The position numbers were made by a program, and so were the translations under genes. Positions 1-7,043 of a DNA stretch of 7,043 nt are shown here, piece by piece. Position 1 is the first letter of the stretch. Every line of letters begins with the position of its first letter. This DNA comes from Myxococcales bacterium (GTDB lineage Bacteria > Myxococcota_A > Polyangia > Fen-1088): contig PMNO01000567.1 in NCBI GenBank assembly GCA_003161835.1, forward strand, positions 1,864 to 8,906. The letters are read 5' to 3'. The notes beneath the pieces were generated by a model. It worked only from the letters and a program-made list of their open reading frames with translations. It did no database searches and was not told the DNA's origin.

Positions 1-400
1 CAGATCTCGATCGGCAACTGCATCACCAGCTTGCGGTTTCTGGGCGCGAACGATTGGCGCGAGTTCGTCGAGACCCACAGCCTGGTCGAACAAACGCTGC
101 GTATGGATCCGCCGGGCGTCTACCCAGCCATGGATTTCGCGACGCGCGATCGCTATCGACATGTCATTGAGGAGCTGGCCCAGCACAGCACCCTGCCGGA
201 ACACGAGATCGCCCGCGACGCCGTCGGCCTGGCCCGCGCCGCGTACGTGGTCCCCGCCGGGGACGAACCCGCGAGCGGGATTTCGCCTGGCCCCCACGCC
301 CCCCCCCGCACATCGCATGTCGGGTACTACTTGATCGATCGCGGACGGCGGGTGCTGGAGCGTCAGGTTCGCATGCGCTGGTCCTTGTGGCGCCAGCTCG
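1..400 (+). other. C-terminal end of the N-terminal cytoplasmic region of NdvB
   Basis: Residues 1-133 of the fragment. The translation contains SIGNCITSLRFLGANDWREF, VEQTLR, PGVYPAMDFATRDRYRHVIEEL and, after a variable stretch, HVGYYLIDRGRRVLE. These blocks are characteristic of cyclic glucan synthases just ahead of the first membrane helix. The function of this region is not well defined; it is cytoplasmic in the family model. Between the two conserved blocks (about 247-315) lies a Pro/Gly/Ala-rich, probably disordered stretch encoded partly by C-rich DNA, including nine consecutive C's at 299-307. Confidence 0.85.
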
Positions 401-3400
401 GTTCTTTTGGACGTCGGTCAGCGCTCTCGGTGTATGTGGCCAGCGTGTTCGCGGTGACGGCCGGCGCGGTAGCGGCCTTCTTGGACCTGTCGCACCTCTG
501 GCATGCGCCGCAGCTCATGTGGGGCGTTCTGGCGCCACCCTTGGGGTTGTGTGCCACTCACCTCGGCGTTGCCTTGACCAATTGGCTGGTCACCCTCATC
601 GTCGCCCCGCGCCGCCTGCCGCGGCTGGATTTCAGCGCCGGAATTCCCCCGGACAGTCGGACCATCGTGGTCGTGCCCACGATGTTGGCGAGCGGCGACG
701 GAATCAAGGATCTTCTGGAGGGCCTGGAGGTGCGGTACCTCGCGAACCGCGACGACCATCTCCATTTCGCCTTGCTGACCGACTTCGCCGACGCCGCCCA
801 AGAGACCTTGCCGGGAGACGCCGAACTGGTGGCTTTGGCCCGCGACGGAGTGGCCGCGCTCAACCGTAAGTACGAAGCCCAACGGCGGGACATCTTCCTG
901 TTGTTCCATCGCCCCCGCCGCTGGAATCCGCGCGAAGGCGTGTGGATGGGTCACGAACGCAAACGGGGCAAGCTCGGGGCCTTGAACGCCTTCTTGCGCG
1001 GCGGCGGCGCCGACGCATTCTGCGAGGTGGTCGGGGACACGAGCTCGCTGTCGAGCGTCCGCTACGTGATCACGCTCGACACGGATACCCAGCTACCCCG
1101 CGACGCCGCGCGGGAGATGGTGGGCGCGATGGCGCACGCCCTGAACCGGCCAGTGTTCGACCCCTCGAGAGGCCGGGTCGTGGATGGCTACGGCATCTTG
1201 CAGCCGCGGGTGAGCGTGAGCTTGCCCAGCGCAAATCAATCCTGGTTTGTTCGTTTGTTCGCGGGCGAGCCGGGGGTCGATCCCTATACCCGCGTCGTGT
1301 CGGACGTGTACCAGGATTTGTTTGGAGAAGGGTCGTTCGTCGGCAAGGGCATCTACGACGTGGACGTCTTCCTGAAAAGCTGCGCGCATTTTCCCGAAGA
1401 TGCCATTCTCAGTCATGACTTGCTCGAGGGCGGGCACGCCCGTGCAGCCCTGCTCAGCGACGTCGAGCTATTCGAGGCCTACCCATCGCGCTATCTGGCC
1501 GACGTCAGCCGTCGTCACAGATGGATGCGTGGCGACTGGCAGATCGCGCGTTGGCTACTGCCGCGCGTCCGCCGCCTGGAGGAGGGGAGCACACCCAATC
1601 CCATCGCCGCGGTTTCGTGGTGGAAGATTCTGGACAATCTGCGCCGCAGCCTGGTGCCCCTCGCGACGCTGATCCTTTTGATCGGGACCTGGTTGCTGTT
1701 GCCGGCGAGCGGCGTCTGGGCGGTCTCGCTGTTTGTGGCCATGTCCTTTGGAGCGGTTCCCATCTTGTCGCTGCTCGCGGACTTCGCGCGCAAGCCCACG
1801 GATCTGCCTCTGCTGGCGCACGTGCGAGTCACGCTCGGGGCGGCCGGGACCCAGGCGGCGCAGCTGTTGTTCACGCTCGCGTTCATTGCCCATGACGCCT
1901 ACGTCAGCTTCGACGCCATATCGCGCACGGTGATTCGCTTGCTGTTCACCCGCAGGCGTCTGCTGGAATGGACCACCGCCAGCGAAGCCCAGGGCAACAG
2001 CCATCTATCCCTGCCCCGGGTGCTGGCGGGCATGCTCGTCGCGCCCGTGTTGGCCTTCGAGAGCATGGCCTTCATCGTTCGTGACCAGCCGACGTCGTTG
2101 GCCCCGGCGGCACCGTTCTTGGGTCTTTGGTTCGCCTCCCCGGTGGTCGCCTGGTGGCTCAGTCGCACGCTGGCGCCTCCTCCGGTGCGCTTGTCCCGGC
2201 GACAGCGCCGCTTTCTGCACACGGTGGCGCGAAAGACCTGGCGCTTTTTCGAAGCGTTCGTCACCGCCGAGGACAACTGGCTGCCGCCAGACAATGTCCA
2301 GGAGCACGCGGTTCTCGCGATCGCGCCGCGGACCAGCCCGACCAACATCGGCATCGCGCTGCTCGCCAATCTCAACGCCATGGACTTCGGCTATTGCTCG
2401 GTCGATGGTCTGATCAGCCGGACCCGGGATACGGTGGCCACCCTGCTCCGCATGGAGCGCTACCGCGGGCACTTCTTCAATTGGTACGACACCCGAACGC
2501 TCAAGCCCTTGCATCCGCACTACGTGTCCACAGTGGACAGCGGGAATCTGGTGGGGCACCTGCTGGTCTTGCGCGTCGGCTTGCTGGAGCTGTGTGACAC
2601 GCGCTGGACCAGTGGGCGTGCGTTCGACGGAATTCGCGACACCGTGCGCGTCCTGCGGGACGCGGTTCGGGCCGCACACGCTATTGCCTTGCCCTCAAGT
2701 GGTCACGCCGCGTCTCCCGATCTCGCGTCTCGGACCCGCACGTTCGAGGACCTTTTGCAGTCGCACCCGCACGGTGTCACCGAAGCCGCCGCGCTGCTGT
2801 CCCGTCTGATCGCCGCCGCCGGGGAAATATGTGCGGCGGCACCTGCCGACAGCGACGAGATCAGCTGGTGGGCATCGGCGCTGCGCCGCACCTGTCAGGA
2901 CCACCGCGACGATCTGGTGCGGATGGCGCCCTGGAGCGACCTGCCCCCCTCGTCGTCGTCGGACGGCCGCCAAGCGGGCGCCCCGGCACGACTCCCATCG
3001 CCGCAACCCCTGATCGCCTTGGTCGACATGCTGGAATCGGGCCCCAGCGCGCGCGAGATCGCCGCGTTTCCCGGGACGGTGATCCCCACCCTCGATCTCA
3101 TCGTCCGGGAACTCACCCCCGCGCCCGCCGGGGGCGAGCCGACGTCGCGCCCGGACCTTGTTGCCTGGTGCGGGAAGCTTCGCGGGACGCTGATCGTCGC
3201 GGCCCGCAACGCCGCCGATCGGGTCGAGATCCTGGAGGACCTGGCGACCGAATGCCACGCGCTGACCGAGGTCGACTACGCGTTTCTGTTCGACCGATCG
3301 CGCGATCTATTCGCGATTGGGTACAACGTCGACGACCGTCGCCTCGACGGCAGCTTCTATGACCTGCTGGCCTCCGAGGCGCGCTTGGCGAGCTTCGTCG

Positions 3401-6400
3401 CCATCGCCCAAAGCAAGGTGGATCAGGAGCACTGGTTCGCGCTCGGCCGCATGCTGACCAGGGCGGGAGGCAGCACCGCTCTGCTCAGCTGGAGCGGATC
3501 GATGTTCGAGTACTTGATGCCGCTCCTCGTGATGCCCAACCACGACAACACCTTGCTCGGTCGCACCTACAAGGCCGTCGTGCGCCGACAGATCGATTAC
3601 GGCAACCAGCGGGGCGTTCCGTGGGGGATCTCGGAATCGGGGTACAACACCGTCGATCCCCAGCTCAACTATCAGTACCGCGCCTTCGGGGTTCCGGGGC
3701 TCGGCCTCAAGCGTGGCCTGGCCGAGGATCTGGTGATTGCGCCCTACGCCTCCGCGCTGGCTCTGATGGTCGAGCCGGAGGCGGCCTGCCGCAACCTCGA
3801 ACGCTTGACCTCTGATGGTTACCAGGGTGCCTATGGTTTCTACGAGGCGATCGACTACACGCCGTCTCGCCTGCCGCGCGGCGCCTCGTGGGCCTTGGTG
3901 CGGCAGTTCATGGCCCACCACCAGGGCATGAGCCTGCTATCGCTCGGCTATCTGTTGCTCGACAAACCGATGCAACGTCGCTTCGAGGCCGATCCGATGC
4001 TGCGCGCCGACGACCTGTTGTTGCAAGAGCGGGTACCCAAAGCGGCCGCGCCCCTGTTCCCTCACGTCGCCGAAGCCGGCACGGTGCGGACCGTGACAAG
4101 CTCCGACGAAGGAGCGGTGCGCGTCTTCGCCGATCCCGGCGGCGCTGCCCCGGAGATCACGCTCCTGTCGAACGGCCGCTATCACACCATGGTCACCCAC
4201 GCGGGCGGCGGATACAGCCGCTGGCGTGACCTGCAGGTCACGCGCTGGCGCGAGGATCCCACCCGCGACTGCTGGGGACCTTTCTGCTACCTACGCGATC
4301 TCGACAGCGGCGCGACGTGGTCGACGGCGTGGCAACCCACGCTGACCTATACCACCCGCTATCAGGCCGTATTCACCCAGGCCCGCGCGGAGTTCCGGCG
4401 GCGGGATGCGCGGATCGACACGCACACCGAAATCAGCGTTTCGCCGGAGGACGACATCGAGTTGCGGCGGGTCACGCTGACCAACCGCTCGGAATCCACG
4501 CGCACCATCGAGGTGACCAGCTACGCCGAGGTGGTGCTGGCCCCTCAGGGACAGGACCTCGCCCATCCGGCATTCAGCAACCTGTTCGTTCAGACAGAGC
4601 TGGTGCGGCCGCGGCAGGCCATCATCTGCACCCGCCGTCCGCGTTCGGCAGGCGAACGACCGCCCTGGATGATGCACTTGATGACGGTCCGGGGAACCAC
4701 CCAGGGTGAGGTTTCGTTCGACACCGACCGTATGAAATTCATCGGGCGTGGCCGTACGACTGCGGCTCCGCTCGCGATGGAACATAAACCGGGAGGCCAT
4801 CCGCTCAGCGACAGCCACGGACCGGTCCTCGATCCCGTGGTCTGCATCCGACGGGTGGTCGTGCTGCAACCGAACGAAACCGCGAAGGTGGACATCGTCA
4901 CCGGCATCGGAGAGACGCGCGACATCGTCACCGCGATGATGAACAAGTATCACGACCCGCACCTCGCGGATCGCGTGTTCGAGCTGGCCTGGACCCACAG
5001 CCACATCCTCTTGCAACAGATCAATGCCACCGAGGCGGAAGCCCAGATCTATGCGCGCCTCGCGGGGGCCGTGGTCTTCGCCTCGGACGTGCACCGAGCC
5101 AAGGCCAACATCCTGGCGCGCAATCGGCGGGGACAGTCCGGGTTGTGGGGCTACGGAATTTCGGGAGACCTTCCCATCGTCCTGGTGCGCATGACGGATC
5201 GCGCGAAGATCGAGCTCTGCCGTCAGGCCATCCAGGCTCACGCGTACTGGCGCATCAAGGGCGTCTCGGTGGATCTGGTGATCTGGAACGAAGACGATTC
5301 CGTGTACCGTCAGACGCTGCAGGACGCGATCATGGACCTCATCGCCGCCAGCCCGGATGCCGCGCTGGTCGACAAGCCAGGCGGAATCTTCATACGCAGA
5401 GGCGAGGTGATGTCCGACGAGGACCGCACGCTGCTGCAAACCGTCGCCCGGGTGGTACTGCTCGACGACGCGGGTTCATTGGCCGAACAGGTGGAACGGC
5501 GCGGGCGGGGCGAGGTCTCGATCCCGCCCCTGCGACCAACCCGCAGGCGCATGGAGGCCATGGCGCGGATCGCGGAGGTGCCCGCACGTGATCTGGCGTT
5601 CTTCAACGGCCTCGGCGGATTCAGCCGCGACGGACGGGAATACGTGACCCTGCTGGGCCCGAACCGGCCCACGCCGGCGCCGTGGGTCAACGTCATCGCG
5701 AACCCACAATTCGGCACGGTCGTGTCGGAGACCGGCAGCTCGTATACCTGGTCGGAGAACAGTCACGAATTCAGGCTGACCCCCTGGGCCAACGATCCAG
5801 TCTCCGACAAGGGCGGCGAGGCGATCTACATTCGCGACGAGCACACCGGCCAATTTTGGTCACCTTCGCCCTCCCCGGCCCGCGGCGATGCTTCCTACGT
5901 GGCGCGCCACGGGTTTGGATACAGCATCTTCGAGCACACCCACGATGGGATCGCCACCGAGCTATGCCTGTTCGTGGCCACGGATGAACCGATCAAATTC
6001 GCCCGGTTGCGCCTCTCCAACCGCTCCGGCCGCCCACGGAAGCTGTCGGTGACCGGGTACTGGGAATGGGTGCTGGGCGAGGTCCGCGACAAGACGCTGC
6101 TGCACGTGGTGACGACGCTCGATCCCGCGACAGGGGCGCTGTTCGCGCGAAACGCGTACAGCAACGAGTTCGCGGGGCGGGTGGCTTTCGTCGACTGCAG
6201 TGAAACAGCGCGCACCGTCACCGCCGACCGGCTGGAATTCCTGGGACGAAACGGCACGATCGGGGATCCGGCGGCGTTGCGGCGCGCTCGACTGTCGGGG
6301 CATGTCGGGGCGGGTCTCGATCCCTGCGCGGCGCTCCAGACGCAGGTCGATCTGGCGGACGGACAGGAGAAAGACATCGTATTCACGCTGGGCGCCGCGC

Positions 6401-7043
6401 GCGACGAAGGCCACGCGCGCCACCTGGTGCTCCGGTTTCGCGGCGCCGCCCGCGCCCAAGGAACCCTGGAGGGAGTCTGGGGCTACTGGGGTCGAACCCT
6501 GGGCACGCTGTACTGCGAGACGCCGGACCCGGCGCTGAACTTCCTGGCCAACGGCTGGCTGATGTATCAGGTGCTCAGCTCCCGCATGTGGGGCCGGACC
6601 GGATTTTACCAATCGGGCGGGGCCTACGGTTTTCGGGATCAGCTCCAGGACGCGATGGCGGTGATCCATGCCGAGCCAGCCGTGTTGCGGCAACACCTCC
6701 TGCGCGCGGCGGCTCACCAGTTTCACGAGGGCGACGTGCAACACTGGTGGCACCCGCCGGTAGGCCGCGGCGTGCGCACCCATTTCTCCGACGATTACTT
6801 GTGGCTACCCTACGCGGCGTGCCGGTACGTTGCGGCCACGGGCGATACCGGTGTCCTCGATGAACGGAGCCCCTTTCTGACCGGACGGACGCTGCGCCCG
6901 GAAGAAGAGTCCTACTACGATCTGCCGCAGATATCGGAAGAGACGGGAACGCTGTACGAGCATTGCGTGCGCGCGGTGGACAATGGCCTGCGGTATGGCG
7001 CCCATGGGCTACCGCTCATGGGCTGCGGCGATTGGAACGACGG
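1..7043 (+). CDS. ndvB: Cyclic beta-1,2-glucan synthase (NdvB/ChvB/Cgs), partial at both ends
   Basis: Frame 1 is open across all 2347 codons, with no start or stop in the window. The product is an inner-membrane, multi-domain enzyme that makes cyclic beta-1,2-glucan from UDP-glucose. Seen in order (residues counted from the window edge): family motif SLRFLGANDWREFVE near residue 10; two membrane helices (141-200); GT84 motifs HLHFALLTDF, DTDTQ (360-364), SHDLLEG and RRHRW (504-508); four more membrane helices (551-720); a cyclization domain with NWYDT, VDSGN, PWGISES, YEAIDYTPSR and MAHHQGM; two GH94-like beta modules; and the GH94 catalytic barrel with GFRDQLQD and GDWNDG at the very end. 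Family members run about 2800-2900 residues, so an N-terminal portion and about the last few hundred residues are missing. The reading is continuous, with no frameshift. No promoter, start site or neighbouring gene is visible, so operon context and regulation cannot be judged. The family assignment is very secure; species-level function is inferred. Confidence 0.97.
299..307 (+). repeat. Nine-base C homopolymer inside the coding sequence
   Basis: Nine consecutive C's are read in frame as the end of an Ala codon, two Pro codons and the start of an Arg codon. They lie in a variable Pro-rich linker just before the conserved HVGYYLID block. Tracts of this length can slip in replication or be miscounted in sequencing; the present length keeps the frame open. 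Whether length varies between cells is unknown. Confidence 0.8.
421..600 (+). other. First transmembrane pair (TM1-TM2) of NdvB
   Basis: Two hydrophobic stretches are visible. The first is at 421-480 (ALSVYVASVFAVTAGAVAAF). The second, about 517-600, contains LMWGVLAPPLGLCATHLGVA and ends at NWLVTLIVAP. They are separated by a short polar turn (LDLSHLWHAPQ). Basic residues flank the pair: RMRWSLWRQLGSFGRRS before it and PRRLPR after it, consistent with both ends in the cytoplasm by the positive-inside rule. In the family this hairpin anchors the GT84 domain to the inner membrane. Exact helix boundaries are estimates by eye. Confidence 0.8.
601..1560 (+). other. GT84 glycosyltransferase domain (UDP-glucose-dependent beta-1,2-glucan polymerase)
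   Basis: Residues about 201-520 of the fragment. The domain opens with PRLDFSAGIP and TIVVVPTML (a Rossmann-like first strand). It continues with HLHFALLTDFADA (757-795), WMGHERKRGKLGALN (943-987), the metal/nucleotide-binding DTDTQ (1078-1092), GEGSFVGKGIYDVDVF (1324-1371), SHDLLEG (1411-1431) and RRHRWMRGDWQ (1510-1542). Together these match the widely spaced D, DxD, E/Q, (R/Q)xxRW signature described for Brucella and Agrobacterium synthases and for processive GT-A transferases. The domain adds beta-1,2-linked glucose from UDP-glucose to a protein-bound primer on the cytoplasmic side. All expected catalytic positions appear intact, so the domain is predicted active. Confidence 0.93.
1651..2160 (+). 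other. Transmembrane segments TM3-TM6 of NdvB
   Basis: Hydrophobic stretches are seen at about 1651-1707 (SLVPLATLILLIGTWLLLP), 1711-1779 (GVWAVSLFVAMSFGAVPILS), 2020-2076 (LAGMLVAPVLAFESMAFIV) and 2104-2160 (PAAPFLGLWFASPVVAWWL). Between TM4 and TM5 lies an amphipathic stretch that carries AHDAYVSFDAISRTVIRL and the family motif RRRLLEWTTASEAQ (about 1951-1992). With the earlier pair this gives six membrane helices, as proposed for Brucella Cgs, leaving the N-terminus, GT84 and the C-terminal domains in the cytoplasm. A further hydrophobic run at 1861-1890 (QLLFTLAFIA) is probably an interface helix. Boundaries are visual estimates. Confidence 0.8.
2185..3990 (+). other. GH189-type cyclization domain ((alpha/alpha)6 barrel, includes glycoamylase-like PF10091 region)
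   Basis: About 600 residues, close to the size described for the isolated cyclization domain of the Thermoanaerobacter synthase. Motifs in order: TWRFFEAFVTAEDNWLPPDN (2236-2295), TSPTNIGIALLANLNAMDFG (from 2332), HFFNWYDT (2470-2493), VDSGN (2533-2547), then a variable stretch. Next come FAIGYNVDDRRLDGSFYDLL (3313-3369), ASEARLASF, GSMFEYLMPLL (3499-3531), GVPWGISES (3613-3639), GAYGFYEAIDYTPSR (3829-3870) and MAHHQGM (3910-3930). Family knowledge: this domain acts on the linear beta-1,2-glucan by retaining transglycosylation, joining the ends into a ring. The acidic residues in PWGISES (Glu, 3634-3636) and YEAIDYT (Glu, 3844-3846) are candidates for catalysis by motif conservation; I cannot assign their roles from sequence. 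The Pfam name 'glycoamylase' for part of this region is misleading here. Confidence 0.87.
2680..3230 (+). other. Poorly conserved helical/Ser-Pro-rich segment inside the cyclization domain
   Basis: Between the VDSGN block and FAIGYNVDD the protein has few motifs that I recognise. It starts with alternating Ala/Leu/Arg-rich helices (for example EAAALLSRLIAAAGE from about 2782). It then passes through a short low-complexity linker, LPPSSSSDGRQAGAPARLPS (2941-3000), encoded in part by four tandem TCG codons at 2950-2961. Helical sequence resumes at LIALVDMLESG, FPGTVIPTLDLIVREL and CGKLRGTLIVAARNAADRVE. Homologues are also variable here. The reading frame remains open and returns to strong family motifs afterwards, so this is a divergent segment rather than a damaged one. 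Confidence 0.7.
4060..4900 (+). other. First GH94-type beta-sandwich module (Glyco_transf_36 / PF06165-like, copy A)
   Basis: Residues about 1354-1633 of the fragment. The module follows the QERVPKAAAPLFPH linker and is predicted to be beta-rich: EITLLSNGRYHTMVTHAGGG, YSRWRDLQVTRWREDPTRD, WGPFCYLRDLDSGATWS, then FRRRDARIDTHTEISVSPED and ELRRVTLTNRSESTRTIEVT. This resembles the N-terminal beta-sandwich of GH94 phosphorylases (Glyco_transf_36). In cyclic glucan synthases it occurs twice; this copy is not directly followed by a catalytic barrel, so its role is probably structural or glucan-binding (inference). Confidence 0.82.
4171..6078 (+). repeat. Divergent internal protein duplication: copy A 4171-4542, copy B 5701-6078
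   Basis: The two segments align by eye. NGRYHTMVTHAGGGYSRW in A corresponds to NPQFGTVVSETGSSYTWS in B. YLRDLDSGATWS corresponds to YIRDEHTGQFWS. ELRRVTLTNRSESTRTIEVT, followed by SYAEVVL, corresponds to KFARLRLSNRSGRPRKLSVT, followed by GYWEWVL. Spacing inside each copy is similar (about 125 residues). Identity is low, so the duplication is ancient and visible only at protein level. It matches the known presence of two Glyco_transf_36 modules in the family. Confidence 0.75.
4900..5560 (+). other. Conserved connecting region between the two beta-sandwich modules
   Basis: Predicted helical stretch from about residue 1634 to 1853 of the fragment. It carries ARLAGAVVFASD, QSGLWGYGISGDLPIVLVRM (5131-5190), QAHAYWRIKGVSVDLVIWNED (5239-5295), GGIFIRRG (5380-5403) and the helix DEDRTLLQTVARVVLLDDAG. 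These blocks are among the most recognisable of the family. The WGYGISGDLP block resembles the helical linker that precedes the catalytic barrel in GH94 enzymes. No catalytic role is known to me. Confidence 0.8.
5575..6470 (+). other. Second GH94-type beta-sandwich module (Glyco_transf_36 / PF06165-like, copy B)
   Basis: Residues about 1859-2157 of the fragment. It opens with LAFFNGLGGFSRDGREYVTL, then PAPWVNVIANPQFGTVVSET, GSSYTWSENSHEFRLTPWAN and AIYIRDEHTGQFWSP. These are typical of the GH94 N-terminal beta-sandwich that packs against the catalytic barrel and helps shape the active site. It continues through RLRLSNRSGRPRKLSVTGYW (6004-6063), ARNAYSNEFAGRVAF (6148-6192) and FTLGAARDEGHAR. 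It shares a visible residue pattern with copy A. Unlike copy A, it is followed directly by the catalytic domain. Confidence 0.87.
6475..7043 (+). other. GH94 phosphorylase catalytic barrel, N-terminal part, cut by the window edge
   Basis: Residues from about 2159 onward. Visible motifs: WGYWGRTLGTLYCETPDPAL, WGRTGFYQSGGAYGFRDQLQ (6589-6648), HEGDVQHWWHPP (6724-6759), THFSDDYLWLPYA (6778-6816), ISEETGTLYEHC and finally GCGDWNDG (7021 to the edge). The last motif matches the GH94 segment carrying the catalytic acid aspartate; its two Asp codons are 7030-7032 and 7039-7041. Family knowledge: in cyclic glucan synthases this domain controls glucan chain length by phosphorolysis, and its loss gives larger rings. 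The rest of the (alpha/alpha)6 barrel, including phosphate-binding residues, and the C-terminal cap lie beyond base 7043, so full activity cannot be judged. Confidence 0.9.

Noticed and set aside
299..307. Frameshift at the C9 tract
   Set aside because: Conserved synthase motifs are in frame 1 both before (DFATRDRYRHV) and after (HVGYYLID) the tract, so the frame is intact in this sequence.
387..869. 160-codon + strand ORF in another frame
   Set aside because: It overlaps the TM1-TM2 and GT84 start in frame 1, is Arg/Gly/Pro-rich, and lacks domain character; it is a frame-shadow of the synthase.
3241..3990. Stand-alone glycoamylase or endo-beta-1,2-glucanase gene
   Set aside because: The glycoamylase-like motifs are real, but they are in one continuous frame with GT84 upstream and GH94 downstream, which is the architecture of cyclic glucan synthase.
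4291..5439. Long antisense ORF (382 codons) on the minus strand
   Set aside because: It lies wholly opposite the beta-module and connecting region of the synthase, and its translation shows no recognisable domain. Long antisense ORFs are expected where third codon positions are G/C-rich.
5962..6783. Antisense ORF (273 codons) on the minus strand
   Set aside because: It is opposite conserved GH94 sequence that is plainly coding on the + strand; its own translation is Arg/Ala/Gln-rich and matches nothing I know.
6475..7043. Separate cellobiose/chitobiose phosphorylase gene
   Set aside because: The GH94 motifs continue the same open frame without a stop, start or ribosome binding site upstream, so this is a domain and not a separate gene.
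1..7043. CRISPR arrays, tRNA/rRNA genes, insertion sequences, promoters or terminators
   Set aside because: No regularly spaced direct repeats, RNA gene signatures, transposase motifs or intergenic space were seen; the whole length is coding.

Overview
The whole window is the inside of one very large gene on the + strand, read in frame 1 (codons start at positions 1, 4, 7...). No in-frame stop was seen from base 1 to base 7043 (2347 complete codons plus 2 bases), and both the start and the stop codon lie outside. The product is recognisable throughout as a cyclic beta-1,2-glucan synthase (NdvB/ChvB/Cgs family), a giant inner-membrane enzyme of usually about 2800-2900 residues. Roughly the first few hundred residues and the last part of the C-terminal phosphorylase domain are missing. 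Because neither end is present, a start-to-stop ORF scan does not report this gene and returns only out-of-frame and antisense shadows.

Layout in order: end of the N-terminal cytoplasmic region (1-400); first pair of membrane helices (about 421-600); GT84 glycosyltransferase domain with DTD and RxxRW motifs (about 601-1560); four further membrane helices (about 1651-2160); an (alpha/alpha)6 cyclization domain of the GH189/'glycoamylase-like' type (about 2185-3990), interrupted by a poorly conserved Ser/Pro-rich stretch; a first GH94-type beta-sandwich module (about 4060-4900); a connecting region with strong family motifs (about 4900-5560); a second GH94-type beta-sandwich module (about 5575-6470); and the start of the GH94 (alpha/alpha)6 catalytic domain (about 6475 to the edge), cut off within the GDWNDG catalytic motif.

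How the parts work together (family knowledge): the GT84 domain polymerises glucose from UDP-glucose into a beta-1,2-linked chain held on the protein, the GH94 domain trims the chain by phosphorolysis and so sets its length, and the middle domain closes the ring by transglycosylation. The cyclic glucan is then exported to the periplasm by an ABC transporter (NdvA/ChvA), which is not in this window. The product serves in osmoadaptation and, in rhizobia, Agrobacterium and Brucella, in host interaction.

The organism is a high-GC bacterium with strong G/C preference at third codon positions. A Gram-negative proteobacterium or myxobacterium-like lineage is plausible, but one conserved gene does not settle it. 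There are no intergenic regions, RNA genes, mobile elements, CRISPR arrays or regulatory sites that I can support. I see no undescribed system; the points of interest are internal to this one enzyme.
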